NCBI GenBank assembly: GCA_026125895.1
Contig: JAHCKG010000015.1
Span: 39,993-103,992 of the forward strand
Reading direction: 5' to 3'
Source of the DNA: Pseudolabrys sp.
GTDB lineage: Bacteria; Pseudomonadota; Alphaproteobacteria; Rhizobiales; Xanthobacteraceae
Length of the DNA: 64,000 nucleotides
Shown: positions 39,101-49,720 of the stretch, piece after piece
Position numbering within the stretch: the first letter of the stretch is position 1
How the letters are laid out: each line of letters starts with the position of its first letter
Program-made: the position numbers and the translations under genes
The notes under the pieces: model-generated
What the model saw: only the letters and a program-made list of their open reading frames with translations
What the model was told of the DNA's origin: nothing
Database searches by the model: none

Positions 39101-39128
39101 ACGGCCCGCTTGCGGGCCGTCTTTTTTT
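39101..39128 (+). terminator. Terminator of the 73-residue gene
   Basis: Stem ACGGCCCG (39101-39108)/CGGGCCGT (39113-39120) followed by CTTTTTTT. Confidence 0.88.
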
Positions 39129-39160
39129 GAACCGATGGCGCCCGGGCGAACACACATCCG

Positions 39161-39206
39161 TGTGACGGGGGTCACAGCGCGGAACGCTCCTGCTCAATAG
39201 GTTGTT
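39161..39206 (+). promoter_or_regulatory. Crp-type box and -10 element of the 45-residue gene
   Basis: A perfect TGTGA-CGGGGG-TCACA (39161-39176) with -10-like TAGGTT (39198-39203) at the same 37-base offset as the box at 38721. The segment also holds GGAAC (39181)-N18-GTT (39204), a weaker EcfG-like match. The Crp-type reading is favoured because of the exact repeated geometry. Confidence 0.7.
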
Positions 39207-39260
39207 AACCATCGGCGCCGCGCAGCGTCACACCCGGTCTCGAACGCAAGGGAGCACGTC

Positions 39261-39398
39261 ATGAAGAATTCCATCCTGATCAGCCTCGCCTTGATCGTGC
39301 TGGCCAGCGGTGCATTTGCCGCCAATCTTGTTTGTTATTCGCCGCAAATTGACGTCGATCCGCTGGCGCCTTTGACGATTACGGTAGCCCTCAATTAA
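39261..39398 (+). CDS. 45-residue secreted peptide
   Basis: Too short to stand out by length, but it has GGGAG 6 nt before the ATG and a complete Sec signal peptide (MKNSILISLALIVLASGAFA). The predicted mature peptide has only ~25 residues (ANLVCYSPQIDVDPL..., ending TVALN) with a single Cys, so it could dimerise. No family is recognised. Its start is 120 bp upstream of the Crp-family gene and it shares promoter architecture with the 73-residue gene. Confidence 0.65.
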   Translation: MKNSILISLALIVLASGAFAANLVCYSPQIDVDPLAPLTITVALN

Positions 39399-39526
39399 CT
39401 GCCTCCTGAACGGCATCGCCCCTGACGGGCCGCGGCACCGGTGATTGTCGCTGGACGGCCCGGAACTCTGCTAGATTGCGGCGGGCGGCACGACCGAGCC
39501 GCGGCATATTCACGTGGGGGTGACGC

Positions 39527-40210
39527 ATGGCGAGCGCAGGTGCCGCCAAGAGCAATCTGCTGTCGGATCTGCCCGAAGGCCTCGCCTCGGGCCTGATGGC
39601 CAGCGCCACGCCCCGCAAGCTCACTGCCGATGAAGTCCTGTTTCTTGCCGGCGATCCGGGTGACGGATTGTACCGGCTCGAGGAAGGCCTGCTCAAAGTC
39701 AGCATCGCCTCGGCGAGCGGCGCAGAGCGCATCCTGGCGATCCTCGGACCCGGCGCGGTCGTCGGCGATCTCGCCATCATCGATGGCCTGCCACGCTCGG
39801 CGACCGTCACCGCGTTGCGCGACTCCAGGCTGAGCTTCCTCAGCCGCGCCGCCTTCGAGGCCTTCGTCGCCAGGGAGCCAGTCACCTACAAATATCTGGT
39901 GACGATGCTGGCGGCGCGCCTGCGCGACACCGATCAGCTCGTCGCCGCCGGAAGCTTCCTGCCGCTCAAGGGCCGCGTCGCGCGCGCGCTGCTCGATCTC
40001 GCGCATGCCTTCGGCAACGAGGTTGCCGGCGGCCGCGTCGTCATTCGCCAGAAAGTCAGCCAGAGCGAGCTTGCCGCCATGGCCGGCATCGCCCGCGAAA
40101 ATGTCAGCCGCATCATGAACGACTGGATGCGCGCCAAGATCGTGACGCGGCTGTCCGGATACTATTGTCTGGAAAAGCCGGCGGCTCTCAAGCGCGAGAG
40201 CGAAGTCTGA
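39527..40210 (+). CDS. Crp/Fnr-family transcriptional regulator
   Basis: A 227-residue regulator. Residues ~25-125 form a cyclic-nucleotide-binding-like barrel with GDLAIIDGLPRSATV; Arg90-Ser91 match the cAMP phosphate contacts of CRP and Asp81 replaces the ribose-contacting Glu. There is no cysteine cluster as in Fnr, so oxygen sensing is unlikely. The HTH recognition helix IARENVSRIMNDW keeps Arg190, Glu191 and Arg195, equivalent to R180, E181 and R185 of E. coli CRP, predicting TGTGA half-sites. Such sites precede the two small genes just upstream. The 3' end overlaps oxyR (convergent) by 23 bp. Confidence 0.88.
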   Translation: MASAGAAKSNLLSDLPEGLASGLMASATPRKLTADEVLFLAGDPGDGLYRLEEGLLKVSIASASGAERILAILGPGAVVGDLAIIDGLPRSATVTALRDSRLSFLSRAAFEAFVAREPVTYKYLVTMLAARLRDTDQLVAAGSFLPLKGRVARALLDLAHAFGNEVAGGRVVIRQKVSQSELAAMAGIARENVSRIMNDWMRAKIVTRLSGYYCLEKPAALKRESEV

Positions 40211-41123
40211 CCGGCGCACTCGTGGCGCCCTCATGCGCCGCGACGATGGCTTCGCCCAGAGCCGCGAAGTCCCGCGCGCGCGGCGACGTGCGCCGCCAGG
40301 CCAGCCCGACCGAGCGGCCCGGCTCGGGATCGCGGAAACGCAGGAGCTTGACGCGCGGATCCTGCGCCTTGGCGTCGATCGCGACCTCCGGCACCAGGGT
40401 GACGCCGTAGCCGTTCGCCACCATCTGCATGACCGTCGAGAGGGAGGTCGCGCCGAGGCTCGTTTGCTGGCTTGCGGCCGGATCGGCGCGCTTGGACGCG
40501 CAGAACGCCAGCGCCTGATCGCGCAGGCAGTGGCCTTCCTCGAGCAGGATGAGGCGGCGCTGATCGACGTCGCGCAAGCCTACGCGGCCGCGCGCTGGCA
40601 GCGGATCGTCGGCGGGCACGGCGAGCAGGAAGGCGTCGTCGAACAGCGGCAGCGTCTCGACATCGGCGCCGTCCACCGGCAGCGCCAGCAGGATGACGTC
40701 GAGCCCGCCGGCGGAGAGCTCGTCGGTCAGAACCTTGGTCTGCGTCTCGCGCACCTCGAGCCGCAAATGCGGGTGCTGCTTCTGCAGCAGCGGCAGCACA
40801 CGCGGCAGAATGTACGGCGCCAGCGTCGGAATAATACCGAGCTTGAGCGATCCCGCGAGCACTTCGCGGTGGCGGACGAAATCGACGAGGTCGCGCGTCG
40901 CCGCGAGAATGTGCTCGGCGCGCTGCGCGACTTCGAGACCGGTTTCGGTGAGAGCGATTTCGCCCGGGCGGCGCTCGACCAGTTCGGCGCCGATCTCGCG
41001 CTCCAGTTCGCGCACCTGCATCGACAGCGCCGGCTGCGTCACGGCGCATTCTTCGGCGGCGCGGCCGAAATGGCGGTGGCGCGCGAGCGAACTCAGATAA
41101 CGCAACTGACGCAGGGTGATCAT
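40188..41123 (-). CDS. oxyR: Hydrogen peroxide sensor OxyR
   Basis: A 311-residue LysR-type activator. The N-terminal winged HTH reads LRQLRYLSSLARHRHFGRAAE. The redox pair Cys199 and Cys208 (GHCLRDQALAFC) has exactly the E. coli OxyR positions, so disulfide-based peroxide sensing is well supported. It is divergent from katG with a LysR-type box 14 bp from its own start, the classic autoregulated oxyR-katG arrangement. Confidence 0.94.
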   Translation of the reverse strand: MITLRQLRYLSSLARHRHFGRAAEECAVTQPALSMQVRELEREIGAELVERRPGEIALTETGLEVAQRAEHILAATRDLVDFVRHREVLAGSLKLGIIPTLAPYILPRVLPLLQKQHPHLRLEVRETQTKVLTDELSAGGLDVILLALPVDGADVETLPLFDDAFLLAVPADDPLPARGRVGLRDVDQRRLILLEEGHCLRDQALAFCASKRADPAASQQTSLGATSLSTVMQMVANGYGVTLVPEVAIDAKAQDPRVKLLRFRDPEPGRSVGLAWRRTSPRARDFAALGEAIVAAHEGATSAPVRLRSRA

Positions 41124-41136
41124 CTTACCTTCCAGA

Positions 41137-43491
<2,355 letters not shown>

Positions 43492-43515
43492 GCTTTTCTG
43501 CATCGCGTGAAGATG

Positions 43516-43549
43516 AAACGGCCCGGAGCAATCCGGGCCGTTTTTTTAT
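43516..43549 (+). terminator. katG terminator
   Basis: Stem AAACGGCCCGGA (43516-43527)/TCCGGGCCGTTT (43532-43543), GCAA loop, then TTTT. Confidence 0.92.
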
Positions 43550-43552
43550 CCT

Positions 43553-43659
43553 GTCGTCCCGGGCGAGTGAGCGCAGCGAAGGAGGTCCGGGACCATAGCC
43601 ACCGCGTCATCCGAATTGCGAACACCGTGGTCATGGGTCCCCGCCTTCGCGGGGACGAC
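43553..43659. repeat. Composite palindromic repeat (family B right half)
   Basis: It starts GTCGTCCCGGGCGAGTGAGC and contains AGCGAAGGAGGTCCGGGAC. It ends with the family B core GTCCCCGCC-TTCGC-GGGGAC, whose GTCG/CGAC ends are complementary. It lies between convergent katG and the enolase-superfamily gene. Confidence 0.7.
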
Positions 43660-43674
43660 CAAGTGATTTCAGTG

Positions 43675-44781
43675 TCACCCCACCCGGTAGCGCTCGATAA
43701 CGTCGCGGTCGGGCTCGAGACCGAGGCCCGGCCCGGTCGGCACGCCGATGGCGCCGTCAATGTCGAGCGCCAGCGCATCGCCCCACAGACAGACGGCGCG
43801 GTGCATGAAGTACCACTCGACGAGCGAGGCATCCTCGCGCAGCGACAGCATCTGCAAGGTGGCGATGAGGCCCGGCCCGAAGTAAGGCGAATGCGGCATC
43901 AGCCGCACATTGGAGCGGTCCGCCAGCGCGGCGACGCGGCCGAACTCGGTGACGCCGCCGACCTTGGTGACCGACGGCTGCACGAAGCTGACGGCGTTGC
44001 GCGAGATCATCTCGTTGAACTGCCATGCGGTGCACGCGTTCTCGCCGGCGGCGACGGCGACGCGGCCGTTCATCTGCACCCGCGCCTGCGACTTGTAATC
44101 CTCCGGCGGCCACACGGGCTCCTCGAGAAACAGCGGCGCGTATGGCCGGCACGAGGTGGCAAAGGCAATGGCCTCGGCCGCGCTCATCGGGCAGTTCATG
44201 TCCACCATCAGCGGCACGTCGGGGCCGATGGCGGCGCGCGCCGCGGCAACGGCCTCGACCGTGGTCTCATGAATCTTGATGGCGCGAAAACCTTTCGCCA
44301 CCGCCTTCTTGCTTTCGCTCGCCACCGCCCCCGGCTCGCCGATCGACAACAGGCTCGCATAGGCCGGAATGGCGGCGCGGCGGCGCGGGCCGATGAGGTC
44401 GGACAGTGGCTTGCCGGCGATCTTGCCGGCGAGATCCCACAGCGCGATGTCGAGGCCGGAAATCGCGAACATGGTGATGCCGTAGCGGCCGAACAGATGC
44501 AGCTGCTTCTGCAGGCGATCGGAGAAGCCCTGCAACTCGTCGAGCTGCGGCACGGGCAAACCGACGACGCGCGAGGCAATCATCTGTTTGATCGCGGCGA
44601 CCACCGCATCCGAGCAGGCATAGGCGAAGGCATCGCCCCACCCGGTGAGACCGGTGTCGGTGACGACCTCGACCAGCACCATGTCGAGCGCGGTCGTGCC
44701 CTTGCCGGCGCGCGCGAAACTCGCCGGACCGGCATCGAACGGAACGCGGATGTGATGGGGAATGACTTTGTCGATGATCAT
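43675..44781 (-). CDS. Mandelate racemase/muconate-lactonizing-type enzyme (enolase superfamily)
   Basis: A 368-residue TIM-barrel enzyme that abstracts a proton alpha to a carboxylate. It has an N-terminal capping domain, then the barrel. The second-strand acid/base motif reads AIKIHE (Lys-x-His rather than Lys-x-Lys). Metal ligands are Asp in MVDMNC, Glu in LEEP and Glu in AGEN. The seventh-strand MPHSPYFGPG His is present. The KxH pattern points to an acid-sugar dehydratase or racemase of undefined substrate rather than muconate cycloisomerase. It is a single gene. Confidence 0.85.
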   Translation of the reverse strand: MIIDKVIPHHIRVPFDAGPASFARAGKGTTALDMVLVEVVTDTGLTGWGDAFAYACSDAVVAAIKQMIASRVVGLPVPQLDELQGFSDRLQKQLHLFGRYGITMFAISGLDIALWDLAGKIAGKPLSDLIGPRRRAAIPAYASLLSIGEPGAVASESKKAVAKGFRAIKIHETTVEAVAAARAAIGPDVPLMVDMNCPMSAAEAIAFATSCRPYAPLFLEEPVWPPEDYKSQARVQMNGRVAVAAGENACTAWQFNEMISRNAVSFVQPSVTKVGGVTEFGRVAALADRSNVRLMPHSPYFGPGLIATLQMLSLREDASLVEWYFMHRAVCLWGDALALDIDGAIGVPTGPGLGLEPDRDVIERYRVG

Positions 44782-44800
44782 TGCGGCGGCTCCGGGAGCC

Positions 44801-44914
44801 CGTAGGGTGGGCTAAGGCGGCGCAGCCGCCTTAGCCCACCATGGCACACGCAGGACGATGCTCGATACTGCCGGTGGGCACGGCGCGCAAGCGCGCGCCT
44901 TTGCCCACCCTACA
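44801..44914. repeat. GTAGGGTGGGC palindromic repeat
   Basis: Ends GTAGGGTGGGC and its inverse GCCCACCCTAC enclose a perfect 15-bp stem (44807-44821 with 44825-44839, loop GCA) and a GCGCGCAAGCGCGC hairpin. It fills the gap between the enolase-superfamily gene and fabI. Confidence 0.85.
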
Positions 44915-44952
44915 ATGCTCATCCTCTCCTGTAGAGGGAAGGTGACGGAGAA

Positions 44953-45777
44953 TTACTTCTCGCCGTTCTCGACCGAACCGCCGGCATCGCGCAGCGCCGC
45001 CGGTTGCGGCATGGCGATGACGTTGTAGCCCGAATCGACGAAATGGATTTCGCCGGTGACGCCGGTCGACAGATCCGAGCACAGATACAAGCCCGAGCCG
45101 CCGAGGTCCTCCAGCGTCACGCCGCGGCCGAGCGGCGAATACTTCTGCTGGAACGCGAACATGTAGCGCGCGTCGCCGATGCCGGCGCCGGCGAGCGTGC
45201 GGATCGGGCCGGCCGAGATGGCGTTGACGCGGATTTTCTGGTGACCGAAATCGACGGCGAGATAGCGCACCGAGGATTCCAGCGCCGCCTTGGCGAGACC
45301 CATGACGTTGTAGTTCGGCATGGCGCGATCGCCGCCATTGTAGGTGAGCGTCACCATCGAGCCGCCGTTCGGCATCAACTCCGCGGCGCGCTTGGCGCTC
45401 TCTGCGAAGGAGAAGCACGAGATCACCATGGTGCGCACGAAGTTCTCGCGCGTGTTGTCGGCGAAGCGGCCCTTGAGTTCGTTCTTGTCCGAGAAGCCGA
45501 CGGCGTGGACGAAGAAGTCGATGGTGCCCCACTTCTCCTTGAGCGTGGCCCAGACCTTGTCCACCGTCGAAATATCCTCGACGTCGCAGGGCAGGATGAT
45601 GTCGGAATTGGTCTGCTCGGCGAGCGGCTTGACGCGCTTCAAGAGCGCCTCGCCCTGATAGGTGTAGGCGATCTGGGCGCCGTGCTGATGCAGCGTCTTG
45701 GCGATGCCCCAGGCGATCGAGTGGTCGTTGGCGACCCCCATGATCAGCCCGCGCTTTCCTTCCATCAAACCCGGCAT
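44953..45777 (-). CDS. fabI: Enoyl-ACP reductase (NADH), FabI
   Basis: A 274-residue SDR-fold enzyme for the last step of each fatty acid elongation cycle. The ATG at 45777 has AAGGTGG 5 nt upstream. Tyr146, Tyr156 and Lys163 fall at the same numbers as in E. coli FabI (LTYNGG; PNYNVMGLAK), and the nucleotide-binding GLIMGVANDHSIAWG is intact. It is third in the minus-strand order fabA-fabB-fabI, separated from fabB by a family B repeat. A target of triclosan-type inhibitors in other bacteria. Confidence 0.94.
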   Translation of the reverse strand: MPGLMEGKRGLIMGVANDHSIAWGIAKTLHQHGAQIAYTYQGEALLKRVKPLAEQTNSDIILPCDVEDISTVDKVWATLKEKWGTIDFFVHAVGFSDKNELKGRFADNTRENFVRTMVISCFSFAESAKRAAELMPNGGSMVTLTYNGGDRAMPNYNVMGLAKAALESSVRYLAVDFGHQKIRVNAISAGPIRTLAGAGIGDARYMFAFQQKYSPLGRGVTLEDLGGSGLYLCSDLSTGVTGEIHFVDSGYNVIAMPQPAALRDAGGSVENGEK

Positions 45778-45790
45778 GGAACCACCTTCT

Positions 45791-45882
45791 GTCATCGTCC
45801 GCGCAGGCGGACGATCCAGCAATCGCCGCAACGCAGTAAATCGCCTAATCGCTGGATCCCCCGCCTTCGCGGGGGATGACGT
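45791..45882. repeat. Palindromic repeat, family B
   Basis: Ends GTCATCGTCC and GGGGGATGAC; the halves CGTCCGCGCAGGCGGACG and CCCCCGCCTTCGCGGGGG are strong hairpins. It lies within the fabA-fabB-fabI unit, between fabB and fabI. Confidence 0.85.
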
Positions 45883-45892
45883 TCGTCAAAAA

Positions 45893-47113
45893 TCACGCAT
45901 CCAGCCGCTTGAACACCAAGGTCGCGTTGGTGCCGCCGAAGCCGAACGAATTGGACATCGCCGCGCCGATTTCAACATTGTCCTTGCGCTCGCGCAGGAT
46001 CGGCATGTCGGCGAAAGCCGGATCGAGATTCTGGATGTTGGCGCTCTCGCACATAAAGCCGTTCTGCATCATGAGCAGCGTATAAATCGCTTCCTGCACG
46101 CCGGCGGCCCCTAACGAATGGCCCGACAGCGACTTGGTCGCCGAGATCGGCGGGCACTTGTCGCCGAACACGGCGCGGATGCCTTCGATCTCCTTGGCGT
46201 CGCCGACCGGTGTCGCGGTGGCATGCGGGTTGATGTAGTCGATCGGCGTCTTGCAGGTCTCGAGCGCCATCTTCATGCAGCGCTGCGCGCCTTCGCCCGA
46301 CGGCGCCACCATGTCGTAGCCGTCCGAGGTTGCGCCGTAGCCGGCGAGCTCGGCATAGATCTTGGCGCCGCGCGCCTTGGCGTGTTCGAGCTCCTCGAGG
46401 ACGAGGACGCCGGCGCCGCCGGCTATGACGAAGCCGTCGCGATCCTTGTCATAGGCGCGCGAAGCGGTCTGCGGCGTGTCGTTGTACTTCGACGACATCG
46501 CGCCCATGGCGTCGAACAGGTTGGACATGGTCCAGTCGACGTCCTCGCAGCCGCCGGCGAACATCATGTCCTGCTTGCCCCACTGGATCATCTCGGCGGC
46601 GTTGCCGATGCAGTGGTTCGACGTCGCGCAGGCCGACGCGATCGAATAGTTGATGCCCTTGATCTTGAACCAGGTGGCGAGCGTCGCCGACGCGGTGGAC
46701 GACATCGCCTTCGGCACGGCGAAGGGGCCGATACGCTTGGGCGAGTTGTTCTTGCGGGTCAGGTCGGCGGCATCGACGATGGTCGAGGTGGTCGGGCCGC
46801 CCGAGCCCATGATGATGCCGGTCTTCGGGTTGGAGATGTCCTTCTCCTCGACGCCGGAATCGCGGATCGCCTGCTCCATGGCGATGTGATTCCAGGCGGC
46901 GCCGCGGCCGAGGAAGCGCATGGCGCGGCGGTCGATCATCGACTCGGCGTCGATCTGCGGCATGCCGTGCACTTGGCAGCGGAAGCCGAGCTCGGCGTAT
47001 TTGTCGGCGCGGGAGATGCCGGATTTGGCTTCGCGCAGGCTGGCGAGAACCTCCTGCGTGTTATTGCCGATCGAGGAGACGATCCCCATCCCCGTGACGA
47101 CTACCCGTCGCAT
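45893..47113 (-). CDS. fabB: 3-oxoacyl-ACP synthase I, FabB
   Basis: A 406-residue condensing enzyme that elongates unsaturated acyl-ACPs. The Cys162-His297-His332 triad plus Lys327 are visible ([29 protein letters not shown]). The first His motif has Ala after His where HGT is common; other elements are normal. It is second in the fabA-fabB pair typical of bacteria making cis-unsaturated fatty acids anaerobically. Confidence 0.93.
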   Translation of the reverse strand: MRRVVVTGMGIVSSIGNNTQEVLASLREAKSGISRADKYAELGFRCQVHGMPQIDAESMIDRRAMRFLGRGAAWNHIAMEQAIRDSGVEEKDISNPKTGIIMGSGGPTTSTIVDAADLTRKNNSPKRIGPFAVPKAMSSTASATLATWFKIKGINYSIASACATSNHCIGNAAEMIQWGKQDMMFAGGCEDVDWTMSNLFDAMGAMSSKYNDTPQTASRAYDKDRDGFVIAGGAGVLVLEELEHAKARGAKIYAELAGYGATSDGYDMVAPSGEGAQRCMKMALETCKTPIDYINPHATATPVGDAKEIEGIRAVFGDKCPPISATKSLSGHSLGAAGVQEAIYTLLMMQNGFMCESANIQNLDPAFADMPILRERKDNVEIGAAMSNSFGFGGTNATLVFKRLDA

Positions 47114-47234
47114 CTCCGCTTCCCTTCACAAAATTTCCGCGTCTGGCAGACAGATTGGCCAGCCGCGGCGAATCCGCAAGTGTTCGCACAAGTGTTCGGC
47201 ATCGGTGTTGCGGCGACCGGAGCGGCCGGCCGGT

Positions 47235-47765
47235 TCAGGCGCCGCTCGCCGCGGCGGCTTCCTGCTGGAACAAGCCGACCTTCAGGTCGCTCGCCTTGTA
47301 GATCACCTTGCCGTCGGCCGCCAACCAGCCGTCGGCGATGCCGAGGACCAGCTTGGAGCGCATGACGCGCTTGAAATCGACGCCGTAGACGACCTTTTTC
47401 ACGGTCGGCAGCACCTGGTCCGAGAACTTGATCTCACCAGTACCGAGCGCTCGTCCCTTGCCCGGGGCGCCGAGCCAGCCGAGGAAGAAGCCGACCATCT
47501 GCCACAGCGCGTCGAGGCCGAGGCACCCGGGCATCACGGGGTCGCCCTTGAAATGACAGAGGAAAAACCAGAGGTCCGGCTTCACGTCGAGTTCCGCGCG
47601 GACCATGCCCTTGCCGAACTCGCCGCCGGTTTCCGAGATCTCGGTAATACGGTCGAACATCAGCATCGGCGGCAGCGGGAGCTGGGCGTTGCCCGGGCCG
47701 AACAGTTCGCCCCGGCCGCAGGCCAGCAAATCCTCATAGCCAAAACTGCTCCGCCGTTCCGTCAT
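47235..47765 (-). CDS. fabA: 3-hydroxydecanoyl-ACP dehydratase/isomerase, FabA
   Basis: A 176-residue hotdog-fold enzyme that dehydrates beta-hydroxydecanoyl-ACP and isomerises trans-2 to cis-3 decenoyl-ACP. Catalytic His71 ([14 protein letters not shown]) and Asp85 (LGLDALWQ) match E. coli H70/D84. Two adjacent ATGs exist (47768, 47765). It heads the fabA-fabB-fabI unit and is divergent from irr. Confidence 0.94.
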   Translation of the reverse strand: MTERRSSFGYEDLLACGRGELFGPGNAQLPLPPMLMFDRITEISETGGEFGKGMVRAELDVKPDLWFFLCHFKGDPVMPGCLGLDALWQMVGFFLGWLGAPGKGRALGTGEIKFSDQVLPTVKKVVYGVDFKRVMRSKLVLGIADGWLAADGKVIYKASDLKVGLFQQEAAAASGA

Positions 47766-47768
47766 CAT

Positions 47769-48164
47769 CCAGAATTCCCGATTAAATGGCCTGCGCCGAG
47801 GCTCGCGCGACCGCCTGAATTGGCAAATGCCTAACACACCGGGCCGGGACCGGCAAAGGTCGCCGGGCCCGCGGGCACCTCCCGCCAAGCTGCGGGCGGC
47901 GCGACAAAATAACCGTCCAGTGCTGGTCAGCGTCTGGGTTCCCGGGTTGCGCCCGGGCCGGTGGCCCGTTATGTTGCAAATGAAACCGGTTGCCGCCAAG
48001 CCATCGCCAGGGGCCGCCGATTTTAGCCATTATCGTCAGAAATATCGTTCTCGTGGCGGCTATGGCCCGAATACGGTATAGCCCGTATGGACGTAGTCTG
48101 CGAATGAGTGGCAGAAGCGTTCAAACGGAATTTGTTTTGCGTTGGAAATGAGTTTGATCGAGCG
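47769..48164. promoter_or_regulatory. fabA-irr divergent intergenic region
   Basis: A 396-bp gene-free stretch serving two divergent genes. The clearest structure is the inverted repeat ATACGG (48071-48076)-N6-CCGTAT (48083-48088), 77 bp before the irr start. I found no consensus ICE box (TTTAGAA-N3-TTCTAAA) and no confident promoter hexamers. Confidence 0.45.
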
Positions 48165-48653
48165 ATGACCGAAACCCGGACCATGATGCTCCCTGTGGCG
48201 AAGGCGGATACCGCCGCGGCGCCCGACCGGTCGACCTTCACCGGCTGCCCGTGGCACGACGTCAAGTCGATGCTGCGCGATGTCGGCCTGCGTCCGACGC
48301 GGCAGCGCATGGCGTTGGGCTGGATTCTATTCGGCAAGGGCGATCGCCACTTGACCGCCGAGGCGCTGTACGAGGAAGCGACCCGCGCCAAGGTGCCGGT
48401 GTCGCTCGCCACCGTGTACAACACGCTGCACCAGTTCACCGAAGTCGGTCTGCTGCGCCAGGTCCCGGTCGACGGCACCAAGGCCTATTTCGACACCAAC
48501 GCGTCGTCGCATCACCACTTCTTCGTCGAAGGCGAGGACCAGCTCCTCGACATCCCGTCGAGCGACGTCATCGTCGGCAAGACGCCGGATGCGCCGGAAG
48601 GCTACGAGATCGCCCGCGTCGATGTCGTCGTGCGGCTGCGCCGCAAGGCCTGA
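48165..48653 (+). CDS. irr: Iron response regulator Irr
   Basis: A 162-residue Fur-superfamily regulator that senses heme and controls iron and heme genes in rhizobia. The heme regulatory motif G-C28-P29-W-H-D is intact near the N-terminus, so heme-triggered turnover as in Bradyrhizobium is expected. The His cluster HHH (116-118) forms the second heme site. The DNA-binding half reads LRPTRQRMALGWILFG and SLATVYNTLHQF. An in-frame start at 48108 is possible. A terminator follows. Confidence 0.93.
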   Translation: MTETRTMMLPVAKADTAAAPDRSTFTGCPWHDVKSMLRDVGLRPTRQRMALGWILFGKGDRHLTAEALYEEATRAKVPVSLATVYNTLHQFTEVGLLRQVPVDGTKAYFDTNASSHHHFFVEGEDQLLDIPSSDVIVGKTPDAPEGYEIARVDVVVRLRRKA

Positions 48654-48895
48654 TCGCTTTTCATCTGAAGTCGAGCAACGCGCGCGGGTAATTCCCGCGC
48701 GTTTTTGTTTGCCGCGTCGCGGGCGTCGTTCGCCGCCACGCCTTGCCACAGCCAGCGCGCGCATTCGCGCGCCTGGGCCGCTTCGTCGATGCCGATGTCG
48801 CGCAACAAGTGCGGCGGCAGGTCGCCAAGCTGGCGCCGCGTGCGGGCGCGGCGCAGACAGAGCGAGAGCCAGTTCAGGATCGGAAACGGTTTCAT
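48602..48895 (-). CDS. DUF1127 protein with C-terminal extension
   Basis: A 97-residue Arg-rich protein. Residues ~12-45 (RRARTRRQLGDLPPHLLRDIGIDEAAQARE) match the DUF1127 motif of small alphaproteobacterial proteins; some of these have been linked to phosphate or RNA metabolism. The ATG at 48895 is used. The frame continues past the usual ~45-70-residue end, through the irr terminator and 52 bp of the irr coding region (antisense). That tail may be non-native or tolerated. Confidence 0.6.
   Translation of the reverse strand: MKPFPILNWLSLCLRRARTRRQLGDLPPHLLRDIGIDEAAQARECARWLWQGVAANDARDAANKNARELPARVARLQMKSDQALRRSRTTTSTRAIS
48681..48706 (+). terminator. irr terminator
   Basis: Stem CGCGCGGG (48681-48688)/CCCGCGCG (48694-48701), loop of 5, then TTTTT. 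It lies inside the antisense DUF1127 frame. Confidence 0.85.
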
Positions 48896-49000
48896 GCCGC
48901 GCAGCATGCGCGCGCCGCCCGACGCGATGTTACGGCGAGAGCCGAAGCGTCAGCGGGAGAAACGCGCTATATTTGCGAGACATCGAGGACGGAGATAGCG

Positions 49001-49699
49001 ATGGCCAGCAACGCTGCATTCGCGGAAATCGCCACGCTGGCGGGCGATCCGGCGCGCGCCGGCATGCTGCATGCGTTGATGGACGGCCGTGCGCTGACGG
49101 CGAGCGAACTGGCGCAGGCTGCCGGCATCACGCCGCAAACCGCCTCCGGCCATTTGAGCAGGCTTGCCGCCGGCGGCCTGCTCATCGTCGAGAAGCAAGG
49201 CCGGCATCGTTATCATCGCCTCGCCTCGCCGGCCGTGGCGCGCATGCTGGAAAGCATCATGCAGGTCGCCGCCGATCAGGCCACGCGGCGCAAGCCGGTG
49301 GTCACCGGCCCGCGCGACAAGGCGTTGCGCGCGGCGCGCACCTGCTACGATCATCTCGCCGGCCATCTCGGCGTCGCGCTGGCGGATTCGCTGATCGCCA
49401 ACCGGCAGATCGAGCTCACCGCCGACGCCGGCCTCGTCACCTCGCGCGGCGTCACCTTGTTCGACAAGCTCGGTATCGATGTCGCGCCGCGCAAGCCGGG
49501 CAGTCCCGCGCGCATGCTGTGCCGGCCGTGCCTCGACTGGAGCGAGCGGCGGCCGCATCTGGCCGGCGCGCTCGGCGCCGCCTTGTGCACGCATTGTCTC
49601 GAAGCGGGATGGCTCAGGCGCGTCGATGGTTCGCGCGCGGTCGCCGTCACGACCAAGGGGCGCGCCGCGTTCCGCGATGCGTTCGGGATTGAGGTTTAA
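49001..49699 (+). CDS. ArsR-family transcriptional regulator
   Basis: A 232-residue regulator, longer than typical ArsR proteins. Residues 1-80 form the winged helix (FAEIATLAGDPARAGMLHALMD; ASELAQAAGITPQTASGHLSRL). The C-terminal ~150 residues contain CRPCLDW and CTHCLEAGW cysteine pairs that could bind metal or a cofactor. The ATG at 49001 has GGAG 6 nt upstream. No target gene is adjacent on the same strand. Confidence 0.85.
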   Translation: MASNAAFAEIATLAGDPARAGMLHALMDGRALTASELAQAAGITPQTASGHLSRLAAGGLLIVEKQGRHRYHRLASPAVARMLESIMQVAADQATRRKPVVTGPRDKALRAARTCYDHLAGHLGVALADSLIANRQIELTADAGLVTSRGVTLFDKLGIDVAPRKPGSPARMLCRPCLDWSERRPHLAGALGAALCTHCLEAGWLRRVDGSRAVAVTTKGRAAFRDAFGIEV

Positions 49700-49720
49700 C
49701 GCCGCCCGAATGAGTGGCGG

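Noticed and set aside
47769-48164. ICE box for Irr autoregulation
   Set aside because: No TTTAGAA-N3-TTCTAAA-like sequence was found on either strand.
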